Positions 49,305 through 57,144 of a DNA stretch of 64,000 bases are shown one piece after another. How positions within the stretch are numbered: the first letter of the stretch is position 1; the number at the start of each line of letters is the position of its first letter. The translations under genes and the position numbers were made by a program. The notes below the pieces were generated by a model. That model searched no databases and was not told the origin of the DNA. It saw only the letters and a list, made by a program, of their open reading frames with translations. Origin of the DNA: Candidatus Acidulodesulfobacterium acidiphilum (GTDB lineage: Bacteria > SZUA-79 > Acidulodesulfobacterales > Acidulodesulfobacteraceae); NCBI GenBank assembly GCA_008534395.1, contig SHMQ01000001.1:124001-188000 (forward strand), in the 5' to 3' direction.

Positions 49305-50588
49305 ATGAATAGAATAAAAATTTTATTTTTATGTTCGGTAATTTTTTTTACCGTTTTTATATTTTCGTTATATACATGCAAAAGCGCTGCCGCCAAAAAT
49401 GGTAATGCATCAAATAAAGAATCGGTTATAAGAATTGCCTTGGTAATGCCGGTAGAAGGCAGTTATGCTTTTTTCGGAAAGCAGTTTGTAAACGGAATGC
49501 TTTTGAGTTTAAAGAAAAAAGAAGCGTCTAAGGTAAAATTCATTATAGTCAATCTGCCTTTAAGCGCGGGCAAAACAAGCATATCCGGTTTGTTCAAATC
49601 TTTAAACAAACAAGGCGTTTCTGCTATAATCGGACCGCTTTTTGCCGGACAGTTGAAATATTTTGCAAAATATTCCGATGAATTTAAAATTCCGGTCATT
49701 ACTCCTTCGCCTGTAGTCCCCAAAAATTATTTATCCCATTTTGTATTCAGCTATGGAATGACTTTGAAACAGGAAATAAAAACGAATATGAAATATGCAT
49801 ATGAACACGGCATTAAGTCCGTTTCCGTCATATATCCTTATTACGGATATGGACCTTTAACTTTAAAGTATATTATCTTTTATGCTAAAAAATTTGGAAT
49901 AACTTTATTAAATAAAACTGCATATAATAGAAATACGGTAGATTTTTTTAATAATTTTGAAAACTTAGTTATTTTTAACGCTATAACAAACCGTAACGTA
50001 ACTGCAGCCGAAAGAGCCGAACTCGGTGTTACAAAATATGACCTCATGAACGGCATAACAAAGTCCAAACCTAATATCCCATTTGGGGGTCTTTTTGTGT
50101 TAGGCGGAAAGTCCAAGCTTAAACTAATTTTAACTCAGTTAGTTTATTATAATATCACGGGATTCCCTTTATTTGCGCTTAGTTCTATAGACTCGAGGCG
50201 CTTTATGGAAAAAAATGCTTTTTATATGGAGAATTCTTTTTTTTCGGACGGTTTTTTTAAGCATGCCCATAACGCTATAGTAAAAAAATTTTCGTCGGCT
50301 TATAAAAAATCATATGGAAAAGCTCCAAATATACTTAGCGCCGAAGGTTACGATATAGGGAAAATCGTTATAAAAGCATCAGCATTAGAATCGAACGCCG
50401 TCGGTTCAAGCCCGTCAAATCAAAAAGCACCTAAAGGCGTAAGTTTTTATAAAGCCATATTGAAAATAAAAAAAATTAAAGGCGTATGCGGAGTAATTAA
50501 CCTGAAAAATAATATATTTCATAAATCGCTTTATCTTTTTAATTATAAAAACGGGAAAATTTATATATTAAAAAATCCTCTTGAATGA
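49305..50588 (+). CDS. periplasmic binding protein-like (LpoA/branched-chain-type) protein
   Basis: Secreted or lipid-linked protein with a signal peptide (MNRIKILFLCSVIFFTVFIFSL). The following Cys in LYTCKS could serve as a weak lipobox. The mature part folds as a type I periplasmic binding protein, with RIALVMPVEGSYAFFGKQFVNGM, GVSAIIGPLFAGQ, and ITPSPV. It resembles the N-terminal receptor domain of LpoA/YraM and ABC-type amino-acid binding proteins. A TTG frame starts at 49287; ATG at 49305 fits the signal peptide better. The stop overlaps the next gene start (ATGA), hinting at coupling to the nuclease pair. Ligand unknown. Confidence 0.7.
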   Translation: MNRIKILFLCSVIFFTVFIFSLYTCKSAAAKNGNASNKESVIRIALVMPVEGSYAFFGKQFVNGMLLSLKKKEASKVKFIIVNLPLSAGKTSISGLFKSLNKQGVSAIIGPLFAGQLKYFAKYSDEFKIPVITPSPVVPKNYLSHFVFSYGMTLKQEIKTNMKYAYEHGIKSVSVIYPYYGYGPLTLKYIIFYAKKFGITLLNKTAYNRNTVDFFNNFENLVIFNAITNRNVTAAERAELGVTKYDLMNGITKSKPNIPFGGLFVLGGKSKLKLILTQLVYYNITGFPLFALSSIDSRRFMEKNAFYMENSFFSDGFFKHAHNAIVKKFSSAYKKSYGKAPNILSAEGYDIGKIVIKASALESNAVGSSPSNQKAPKGVSFYKAILKIKKIKGVCGVINLKNNIFHKSLYLFNYKNGKIYILKNPLE

Positions 50589-51853
50589 TTAAGTTTATAC
50601 ATGCTGCGGACATTCATCTCGACAGCCCGCTAATAGGGCTTGAAAATTATGAAGGCGCTCCGGTTGAAAAAATTAGGGGGGCGGCAAGAAAGGCCCTGTC
50701 TGAACTTGTAGATTTAGCGGCAGAGGAAGAGGCGTCTTTTGTCGTAATAGCAGGCGATATGTATGATGGAGACTGGAAAGATTACAATACCGGTTTATTT
50801 TTGTTAAACACATTATCCAAGCTGGCGTCAAACGGCATTAATGTTTTTATAGCCAAAGGCAATCATGACGCAGAAAGCAAGATAACCAAAAATTTAAAAC
50901 CGCCTGAAGGAATAAAAATATTTTCTTCTAAAAAACCGGAAACGTTTTATTTAAATTTAAAAAACTTCAATATAGCGATTCATGGACAAAGTTTTTCCTC
51001 TCCTGCCGTAAAAGAAAATTTAGCTTCCAATTACCCGCAAGCGGAAAAAGGCATGTTTAATGTGGGCATTCTGCACACTTCCGTTAACGGCAGGGCAGGG
51101 CATGAAAACTATGCGCCATGCTCTATCGACGATCTTAAATCTAAAGGTTATAATTATTGGGCGCTCGGACATATCCATAAAAGAGAAGTTTTAAGCGAAA
51201 ATCCTTTAATAGTTTTCCCGGGCAATATTCAAGGAAGGCATATTAAAGAAACGGGTTTTAAAGGATGCATGGTAGTAAGCATCGACGATGATTACAATGT
51301 TTCGGCGGAGTTTAAGAGTTTATGTTCCATAGTTTGGTCTTACTGCGAAACCGACGTAACCGGCGCCGAGTCTCCGGAAGAAGTAGTCGAAAAAGTAAAC
51401 ATAAGCGTTAAAAACGAACTTTCAAAAAATAAAGGCATGTTTACCGCGGCAAGAATATCCATTAAAGGCGCTTGCAGGGCGCATAACGCTCTTTTATCCG
51501 ATCCGGAAAAGTGGAAAAACGAAATACGGCTCGAAGCGGCAAATTCTTGCAAAAGCTCCGTATGGCTTGAAAAGATAAATATAAAAACATCCGTAAAAGC
51601 AGATATGGAAGAGTTGAAAAAAAGAAAAGATGCAGTCGGAGACTTAATGCGGTATATAGATTCTTTAAACGGCGAGCAAAGCCAGGAAATTAAAGATATG
51701 TTATCCGGAATATCGTCTGATTTAAAAGACAAACTTCCTCGGGAATTGAAAAACAATAATTTTTTCGATAACGGCGAAAACATTTTGGAGATTACGAACG
51801 AAGCCAGACAAATTTTGTTATCCCGTTTGTTATCGTCAACGACGGCGGATTAA
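50585..51853 (+). CDS. YhaO/SbcD-like DNA repair exonuclease
   Basis: Metallophosphoesterase of the YhaO family, which partners YhaN in Gram-positive and other bacteria. N-terminal motifs D-x-H (FIHAADIHLD), GDxxDG-like (VIAGDMYDGD), GNHD (AKGNHDAES) and the later GHIH (ALGHIHKRE) are the metal-binding residues. The C-terminal 120 residues are the capping/dimerisation region. Length 422. It overlaps the gene before it by 4 bp and the next by one base (ATTAATGAAAA), so it is one operon with the ATPase. Likely acts in DNA end processing or repair. Confidence 0.85.
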   Translation: MIKFIHAADIHLDSPLIGLENYEGAPVEKIRGAARKALSELVDLAAEEEASFVVIAGDMYDGDWKDYNTGLFLLNTLSKLASNGINVFIAKGNHDAESKITKNLKPPEGIKIFSSKKPETFYLNLKNFNIAIHGQSFSSPAVKENLASNYPQAEKGMFNVGILHTSVNGRAGHENYAPCSIDDLKSKGYNYWALGHIHKREVLSENPLIVFPGNIQGRHIKETGFKGCMVVSIDDDYNVSAEFKSLCSIVWSYCETDVTGAESPEEVVEKVNISVKNELSKNKGMFTAARISIKGACRAHNALLSDPEKWKNEIRLEAANSCKSSVWLEKINIKTSVKADMEELKKRKDAVGDLMRYIDSLNGEQSQEIKDMLSGISSDLKDKLPRELKNNNFFDNGENILEITNEARQILLSRLLSSTTAD

Positions 51854-53355
51854 TGAAAATTATCTGGATGGGACTAAAGCCTTACGGACCTTTTATAGAT
51901 AAAACTATAAATTTTGAAGGCAGGGAAAATTTCCATATAGTCTATGGACATAACGAATCTGGGAAAACAACGACTTTGAGGGCAGTTAAATCTCTTTTTT
52001 TTGGAATCAAAGAAAGAACTGCCGACAGTTTTAAATTTGACGGAAATAAATTAAGAATATTTGCAAAAATAGAAAATTCATCCGGCGAAAGTTTAGTTTT
52101 TCAAAGACGAAAGGGGCACTCAAAAACGTTTCTTGACGAAAACGGAAACGAATTGGATATATCAATCCTTAAAAAATTTATTTACGGGTTAGACGAATCT
52201 TCTTTCGTCAATATGTTTGGATTCAGCAGAGATGATTTGGTAAACGGCGGAAAAGACATAGTTTTAGGCAAAGGGGATATAGGGCAAAGTCTTTTTGCCG
52301 CAGGAACAGGCATTGGCGGATTTAGGAAAATATTAAAAGACTTAGAAGAAGAATCGCAAAATCTTTTTAAAAAAAGAAGTCCCACATCCCTTATAAATAA
52401 ATATGTTTCGGAATATGAATCTTTAAAAAAGAAAATAAACGATATTTTGCTTCAACCAAAAATTTGGACGGAGCATGAAGAAAATCTTAAAAACGCCGAA
52501 GCTAAAAAAATATTTTTAAACAGAAATATAGATTCTTTTAGTGCAAAACTTAACAAGTTTAAGCGAATAAGCGACGCATTGCCTATTATTGCAGAAAGAA
52601 AAAACTTAATACAAAAAAAAGATGCCCTCGGCGAAACTTTAATTCTTAGAAAAGATTTTAAAGAAGAACGAATAAATTTAATGAGGGATTTGGACGTTTC
52701 ATCGGTTGAAGCAAATAAAATAAAGGAAAAAATTGAAAATCTTGAAGCAAACATAAAAAAAATAGTAATACCGGAAAAGTTTATAGAAAATAGAAAGCTT
52801 ATAGACGATATTTATGTTAGATTTGGAAGTTATCTTAAAGAAACTAAAGATTTACCTGCGCTTTTATCCCAGAGAGACGAGCTTATCGTTGAAATTAAAT
52901 ATTTATCTTCCCAAATAAGACCGGAAACCCCTTTAGACGAAACTTCGCAATTAACGGTAAGTTTGCAAAAAAGTAAAAGCATATCTTCTTTAGCAAATAA
53001 ATATATTAAACTTGAAGACAAAATCTCAGAAATTTCCGACGTAATAAACAAAACAAATTTAAAGGCGTTATCCGCCAAAAATAAATTAAAAGAGACCGAG
53101 AACGGAGAATATTTCAATAACGACAGATTAAAAAAGATTTTGTCGAATATTCAAAAAGACGGCGATTTGGAAAAAGTTTTGTATAAAAAAACGGAAGAGC
53201 TAAAAAAAGCAGAAAATTCGTGCAGTATAGAACTTTCAAAACTTCCGTTATGCCGGTGGAATATAGAAGAAATAGAAAAACTTAAGTTACCGTTAATCGA
53301 AACGGTAGAAAGATACGAAAATGAGTTTGAAAATACGGATGCGGAAATTATTTGA
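51853..53355 (+). CDS. YhaN-like SMC/Rad50-type ATPase, N-terminal part
   Basis: N-terminal 500 residues of a coiled-coil ATPase that pairs with the YhaO nuclease, like Rad50 with Mre11 or SbcC with SbcD. The Walker A region lies near residues 33-45 (VYGHNESGKTTTLRAVKSLFFGI). Coiled coils follow from about residue 160. This frame ends at 53355 in the middle of the coil, where the C-terminal half continues one base out of frame. Removing a single T from ATTATTTGAAAAAG at about 53350 would fuse the two, giving about 855 residues, near the usual length. Confidence 0.8.
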   Translation: MKIIWMGLKPYGPFIDKTINFEGRENFHIVYGHNESGKTTTLRAVKSLFFGIKERTADSFKFDGNKLRIFAKIENSSGESLVFQRRKGHSKTFLDENGNELDISILKKFIYGLDESSFVNMFGFSRDDLVNGGKDIVLGKGDIGQSLFAAGTGIGGFRKILKDLEEESQNLFKKRSPTSLINKYVSEYESLKKKINDILLQPKIWTEHEENLKNAEAKKIFLNRNIDSFSAKLNKFKRISDALPIIAERKNLIQKKDALGETLILRKDFKEERINLMRDLDVSSVEANKIKEKIENLEANIKKIVIPEKFIENRKLIDDIYVRFGSYLKETKDLPALLSQRDELIVEIKYLSSQIRPETPLDETSQLTVSLQKSKSISSLANKYIKLEDKISEISDVINKTNLKALSAKNKLKETENGEYFNNDRLKKILSNIQKDGDLEKVLYKKTEELKKAENSCSIELSKLPLCRWNIEEIEKLKLPLIETVERYENEFENTDAEII

Positions 53356-54421
53356 AAAAGACGTTTTAAACCTTTGCGAAAAAATTATGCCTGAAATAAC
53401 AAAAAGTCAGGTAAGCGCTATAGTTACTACTTTGCATTCCGAACTTGAAAAAGCCGACAAGGAAAACATAGTACTTGAAAATTATAAAAAATCGCTTGCG
53501 GATTATATTAAAGAAATGAAGGAAAAAGAGACGGCCGTCGCCGTTTTGCGATCTAGAATCGATTCTCTTATAAAAGAAGCAGGCTGTATAGATATAAATC
53601 AAGTATATAACGTCGAAAACCGATCGGAAGAATTCCTGAATATTTCAAACAGATTAGAACAATCAGACAAAGAGTTGCGGGGGTATTCCAACGGAATGCC
53701 AATAGAAGAATTTATTTCCGAAGCGGCAGATATCGATATAGATAAACTTCCCGTTGAAATTTTAAATTTAAACGACGAGATAAAAAGATTGAAAGACGAA
53801 GTTTCGGCTTATGAACAGAAAATCGGAGAAGAAAAATCTTTTTTAAGTAAATGCGACGGAAACTCTGCGGCGGCGGACTTGGAGGAAAAAGCTTCTTCCG
53901 TTGCGGCACAGATAGAATATTATTCCGAAAGATATATACAATTGCGGCTGGCCCGCGATATATTAAATAAAGAAATCGAAAATTACCGCGTTAAAAATCA
54001 GGTTCCGGTCTTAAAAAGGGCGGGGGAAATATTTTCGACGCTGACGACGGGATCTTTTTCAGGATTAAAAGCTGCTTTCGGACAAAAAGACGAAAACATT
54101 CTGGTGGGCATAAGGACAAGTACCGAGGGGATAGAAGACGAAATAGGAGTCGAAGGTATGAGCGAAGGCACCTGCGACCAGCTCTATCTTTCATTGCGGC
54201 TTGCAAGTTTAGAAAGATATATGGAATCTAATGAGCCAATGCCTCTCATAATCGACGACGTTCTCGTAAATTTTGACGATGAAAGGGCAAAGGCGTGTTT
54301 AAAAATTTTCGGGGAAATTTCAAAAAAAAATCAAGTTATATATTTTACCCATCATATGCACATCCTCGATATCGCTTCAGATATAGTCCCGCATAGAGAC
54401 ATGAAAGTCCATAATTTATAA
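53321..54421 (+). CDS. YhaN-like ATPase, C-terminal part (frameshifted)
   Basis: Continues the ATPase of 51853-53355 in another frame. Residues 10-230 are coiled coil; the C-terminal head has the signature motif region ISEGTCDQLYLSLRLASLERY and Walker B PLIIDDVLVNFDDERA, followed by YFTHHMHILD. The start codon at 53321 lies within the N-terminal frame, and no independent promoter is seen. The real start is probably not here, and this half only works if fused. Programmed frameshifting cannot be excluded. Confidence 0.75.
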   Translation: MSLKIRMRKLFEKDVLNLCEKIMPEITKSQVSAIVTTLHSELEKADKENIVLENYKKSLADYIKEMKEKETAVAVLRSRIDSLIKEAGCIDINQVYNVENRSEEFLNISNRLEQSDKELRGYSNGMPIEEFISEAADIDIDKLPVEILNLNDEIKRLKDEVSAYEQKIGEEKSFLSKCDGNSAAADLEEKASSVAAQIEYYSERYIQLRLARDILNKEIENYRVKNQVPVLKRAGEIFSTLTTGSFSGLKAAFGQKDENILVGIRTSTEGIEDEIGVEGMSEGTCDQLYLSLRLASLERYMESNEPMPLIIDDVLVNFDDERAKACLKIFGEISKKNQVIYFTHHMHILDIASDIVPHRDMKVHNL

Positions 54422-54564
54422 TTTAGAAAAATATTGGAATAAAATTTCTATCCTTTTCGGTTAGAATAAATTCTGAAAAAGCCTTAATTTTTTCCTAATA
54501 GAATATAAATAGTCAATTTGATATGATATAATTATTTAAAGATATAAATATTGGAGGTATAATA

Positions 54565-55221
54565 ATGGAATTATTTGAAGCTATAGATTCAAGGACGTCG
54601 AAAAGAGATTTTGAAGACAAACCCGTCTCCAAGGAGATTATAGATAAAATACTTAAATTATCGCTGAGAGCTCCTTCATGGGCAAATTCCCAGCCTTGGG
54701 AGATAGCGGTTTCTACCGGTAAAACCTCCGAATTTATTAAAACTAATCTTTATGAACTTGCGAAAAACTGCACCCCTATTAATCCGGATTATCCTTTTCC
54801 CGATTCCTGGCCGGAAAAACAAAACAATAATATGTTTGAAACCGGCAGACACAGGTTTGAATATATAGGCATCAACAGGGACGACAAAGAAAAAAGAACT
54901 GAATTTTCCCTTAGCAACTATGTTTTTTTTCATTCCCAAACCGCCATTTTTATATATATGGATGAAAATTTAGGCATATGGTCGGTTTTCGACTGCGGTT
55001 TTTTAGCGCAGAACATTTTACTTGCCGCACACGGCTTTGGCTTGGGCGCTTGCCCCCAGGCTTATTTAGTCGCATATCCAGACATTTTAAGGAAAGCGTT
55101 TAAACTGCCTAACAATAAAAAGTTTCTGCTCGGAATTTCAATAGGTTACTACAAAAAAGAAAGCAAGGTAAACGAAATAAAAACTTTCAGAAACGAAGAC
55201 TTCATAAACTATTTTGAATGA
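54565..55221 (+). CDS. nitroreductase family protein
   Basis: FMN-dependent oxidoreductase of 218 residues. The N terminus has IDSRTSKRDFEDKPVSKEIIDKIL, the nitroreductase-family pattern R-x-S-x-R (here SRTSKRDF) for flavin phosphate, and LRAPSWANSQPWEIAV. The later segment LAAHGFGLGACPQAYL is also typical. Strong ribosome-binding site GGAGG. An alternative is a flavin-dependent nitrobenzoate or azoreductase-like activity; the substrate is not visible. Its TGA overlaps an ATG that starts a decayed copy of the yhaO 5' end. Confidence 0.83.
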   Translation: MELFEAIDSRTSKRDFEDKPVSKEIIDKILKLSLRAPSWANSQPWEIAVSTGKTSEFIKTNLYELAKNCTPINPDYPFPDSWPEKQNNNMFETGRHRFEYIGINRDDKEKRTEFSLSNYVFFHSQTAIFIYMDENLGIWSVFDCGFLAQNILLAAHGFGLGACPQAYLVAYPDILRKAFKLPNNKKFLLGISIGYYKKESKVNEIKTFRNEDFINYFE

Positions 55222-55290
55222 TAAAGTTTATAAATATGGGCCGTCATTAACCTCGACAGCCTGTTAATGGCTTGAAAATTATAAGGCATT
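55214..55290 (+). pseudogene. degenerate copy of the yhaO start
   Basis: About 75 bases here match the first codons of the YhaO-like gene (50581-50657), including GAATGATAAAGTTTATA, the CTCGACAGCC core and GCTTGAAAATTAT. Several small insertions and deletions break the frame. The copy sits at the nitroreductase stop in the same TTGAATGA overlap seen at the end of the binding-protein gene upstream of yhaO. Confidence 0.65.
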
Positions 55291-55371
55291 ATTTAAAAGT
55301 TTATTATTTATATTATTTAAAATGTTTCCGTAAAAATTAATATAAGTTCGGTTCTATATATTATGGCAATC

Positions 55372-55764
55372 TTATTTTGCTTGCTTTAATATAAATTCTT
55401 TCAGAACCGCGGCGTTGTTGTTTATTTCGTTTTTAAGCCCGTATAATAAAGTTACATTTTTGTTTCCCGTTTTTAACAATTTTAATATTTCCGCAATCGA
55501 ATTATCCAAATCCTGCCCGGCGGATGAATTATGGATACGGTTATATTCCGAAAGTTCTTGCAAATATTTTGCTTTAAATTCTTTGAAATTTATTGCCGCT
55601 TCATGAAACGATTTTCTCAATTCGTTTGACGGCGCTATATCTTTAAACCAGAAATCTATTTTTGCCTTTTCTTTGCTTATGCCCCTCGGCCATAACCTGT
55701 CCACTAATATTCTTATGCCGTCTTCATCGGACGGTTCATCGTAAATTCTTTTTATATTCAGCAT
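55372..55764 (-). CDS. DUF488-family protein
   Basis: A 130-residue DUF488 (YeaO-like) protein. The family signature is visible: IRILVDRLWPRGISKEKAKIDFWFKDIAPSNELRKSFHEAA, with conserved Asp, Arg and Trp. The function of this family is not established. It is transcribed leftward from a gap containing a MITE, and faces the nitroreductase relic. No partner gene is evident. Confidence 0.88.
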   Translation of the reverse strand: MLNIKRIYDEPSDEDGIRILVDRLWPRGISKEKAKIDFWFKDIAPSNELRKSFHEAAINFKEFKAKYLQELSEYNRIHNSSAGQDLDNSIAEILKLLKTGNKNVTLLYGLKNEINNNAAVLKEFILKQAK

Positions 55765-55880
55765 AATTTTTTTCCTCGGGCATTTGTATTATAAATAAAT
55801 TATATCAGAAAAATATAAAAATTTGCCCAATATTAAAAACTGTTACCGTATGATATAATGAATTATATATTATATATATT

Positions 55881-56197
55881 CCTTAACTCACTGTTAGGGA
55901 TTCTTTATTTGGATGAGCCGTCTAAATACCGACGGCTTTAAAACGTATCCGCCTACGCGGGAATGACTATGGTGGGATTGAGGTCTTAACCCAAAAGGTG
56001 TCATTCCCGTCTGCATCAAAGACATGCTTTGATAAACGCAGACGGGAATATCTGCGAAAGCAGATATAAACATATATTTTTCTGAATGTATTGAAAAAGC
56101 ATGTCTTTTTCATCAGAAAAATATGCCGTTTATGCAGTATTTATAATATTTATAATTTGTTAAATCAATTTTTATAGTCTCTAACGGTGAGTTAAGG
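55881..56197. mobile_element. 317-bp MITE with 20-bp inverted ends
   Basis: The ends are CCTTAACTCACTGTTAGGGA (55881-55900) and, inverted, TCTCTAACGGTGAGTTAAGG (56178-56197), matching at 18 of 20 positions. ATATT directly abuts both outer edges, a plausible 5-bp target duplication. The interior is a chain of hairpins: GCGGGAATGAC/GTCATTCCCG, ATTCCCGTCTGC/GCAGACGGGAAT (56003-56014 and 56038-56049), TATCTGC/GCAGATA, and a later ATATTTTTCTGA/TCAGAAAAATAT stem. No gene lies within. The rest of the 55765-56251 gap holds a TATGATATAAT-like sequence and the isochorismatase leader. Confidence 0.75.
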
Positions 56198-56251
56198 ATA
56201 TTAAAGTTCATCTACTTAGTTAGTATGATATAAATTATTTTAGGAGATAAT

Positions 56252-56881
56252 ATGAAAAAAGCAAACGGAGTAGAAATCTACGAAAATTTAAAAGAGATAC
56301 TGAATCCGGAGCGTTCTTGCCTTGTCGTGTGGGATGTTCAAAACGGCTTGGTTTCCAGAATATATAATAAAACGGAATTTGTTTCCGATATTAAATATTT
56401 GATAAATGCCTTAAGGGGTAAAATTCCCATAGTATATACCCTTATAACCCCTGCGGCAAAAGAGTTCAGGTCTTCATGGTCGTATTACGCTATGATGAAG
56501 CGTTTCGGCGTTGACGATCCCGCTAAACTTCCAGATTTTATGGCGAAGGGTTCAAGCGACAGAAATATTCTCGAAGATATAGCGCCGCAGGATGGCGATA
56601 TACTGCTTGAGAAGCCTACGGCAAGCATATTTATCGGAACTTATTTTGAGCAGATGATGAAAAACAGGAACATAAATACTATTATTTTTACCGGAATAGC
56701 CACGGAAATAGGGGTCGAATCTTCTGCAAGGGATGCGGCAAACCGCGGATTTTACCCTGTAATCGCAGAAGACTGCGTATCTTCTATGGATAAGGACGCT
56801 CACGGCAGGTCTTTGGAAAATATGAGAAAAATGTTTATATGCGAAAATTCTGAAACTATCGTGGAAAATATTCTTAAATAA
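56252..56881 (+). CDS. isochorismatase-fold hydrolase lacking the catalytic cysteine
   Basis: Cysteine-hydrolase (isochorismatase) superfamily protein of 209 residues. Asp28 (VVWDVQNG) and Lys121 (EKPTASIF) of the usual Asp-Lys-Cys triad are present. At the nucleophile position, GIATEIGVESSARDA has Gly154 where amidases and nicotinamidases have Cys. True isochorismatases such as EntB also have Gly here, so the fold and mechanism may resemble those, but there are no siderophore genes nearby. GGAGATAATATG gives a good start. A partial copy of its 3' end recurs at 59.4 kb. Confidence 0.78.
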   Translation: MKKANGVEIYENLKEILNPERSCLVVWDVQNGLVSRIYNKTEFVSDIKYLINALRGKIPIVYTLITPAAKEFRSSWSYYAMMKRFGVDDPAKLPDFMAKGSSDRNILEDIAPQDGDILLEKPTASIFIGTYFEQMMKNRNINTIIFTGIATEIGVESSARDAANRGFYPVIAEDCVSSMDKDAHGRSLENMRKMFICENSETIVENILK

Positions 56882-56915
56882 AATTATATGATTCTGCCAA
56901 ATCAAAAAAAAGCAG
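56774..56915 (+). repeat. copy A of a duplicated isochorismatase-end segment
   Basis: The last 36 codons of the isochorismatase gene and about 35 bases beyond recur at 59372-59507 at roughly 80-85 percent identity by eye. Beyond the stop, copy A contains ATGATTCTGCCAAATCAAAA, a decayed version of the start of the molybdopterin-binding gene that follows copy B. Confidence 0.7.
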
Positions 56916-57144
56916 CGCGTTAGATATTTCGTATTAGCCTAATTTTTGTACTATTTTTTAATAATTTATTAGATCTGCTTTTTTAACTGTTTTTACCGTC
57001 ACACTATATATTTTGATAAAATTATACTAGCTGTTTATTCAGTTATTGATATTATATTACGATAATACAATAAACTTTATTGGCAACATAAGCGAAACGG
57101 CCATAAGTAAATATTCATTATATTTAATTATATTTATTCTGTAA

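Noticed and set aside
53321-53360. Programmed -1 or +1 frameshift in yhaN
   Set aside because: No slippery heptamer with downstream structure is evident; a single homopolymer T explains it better.
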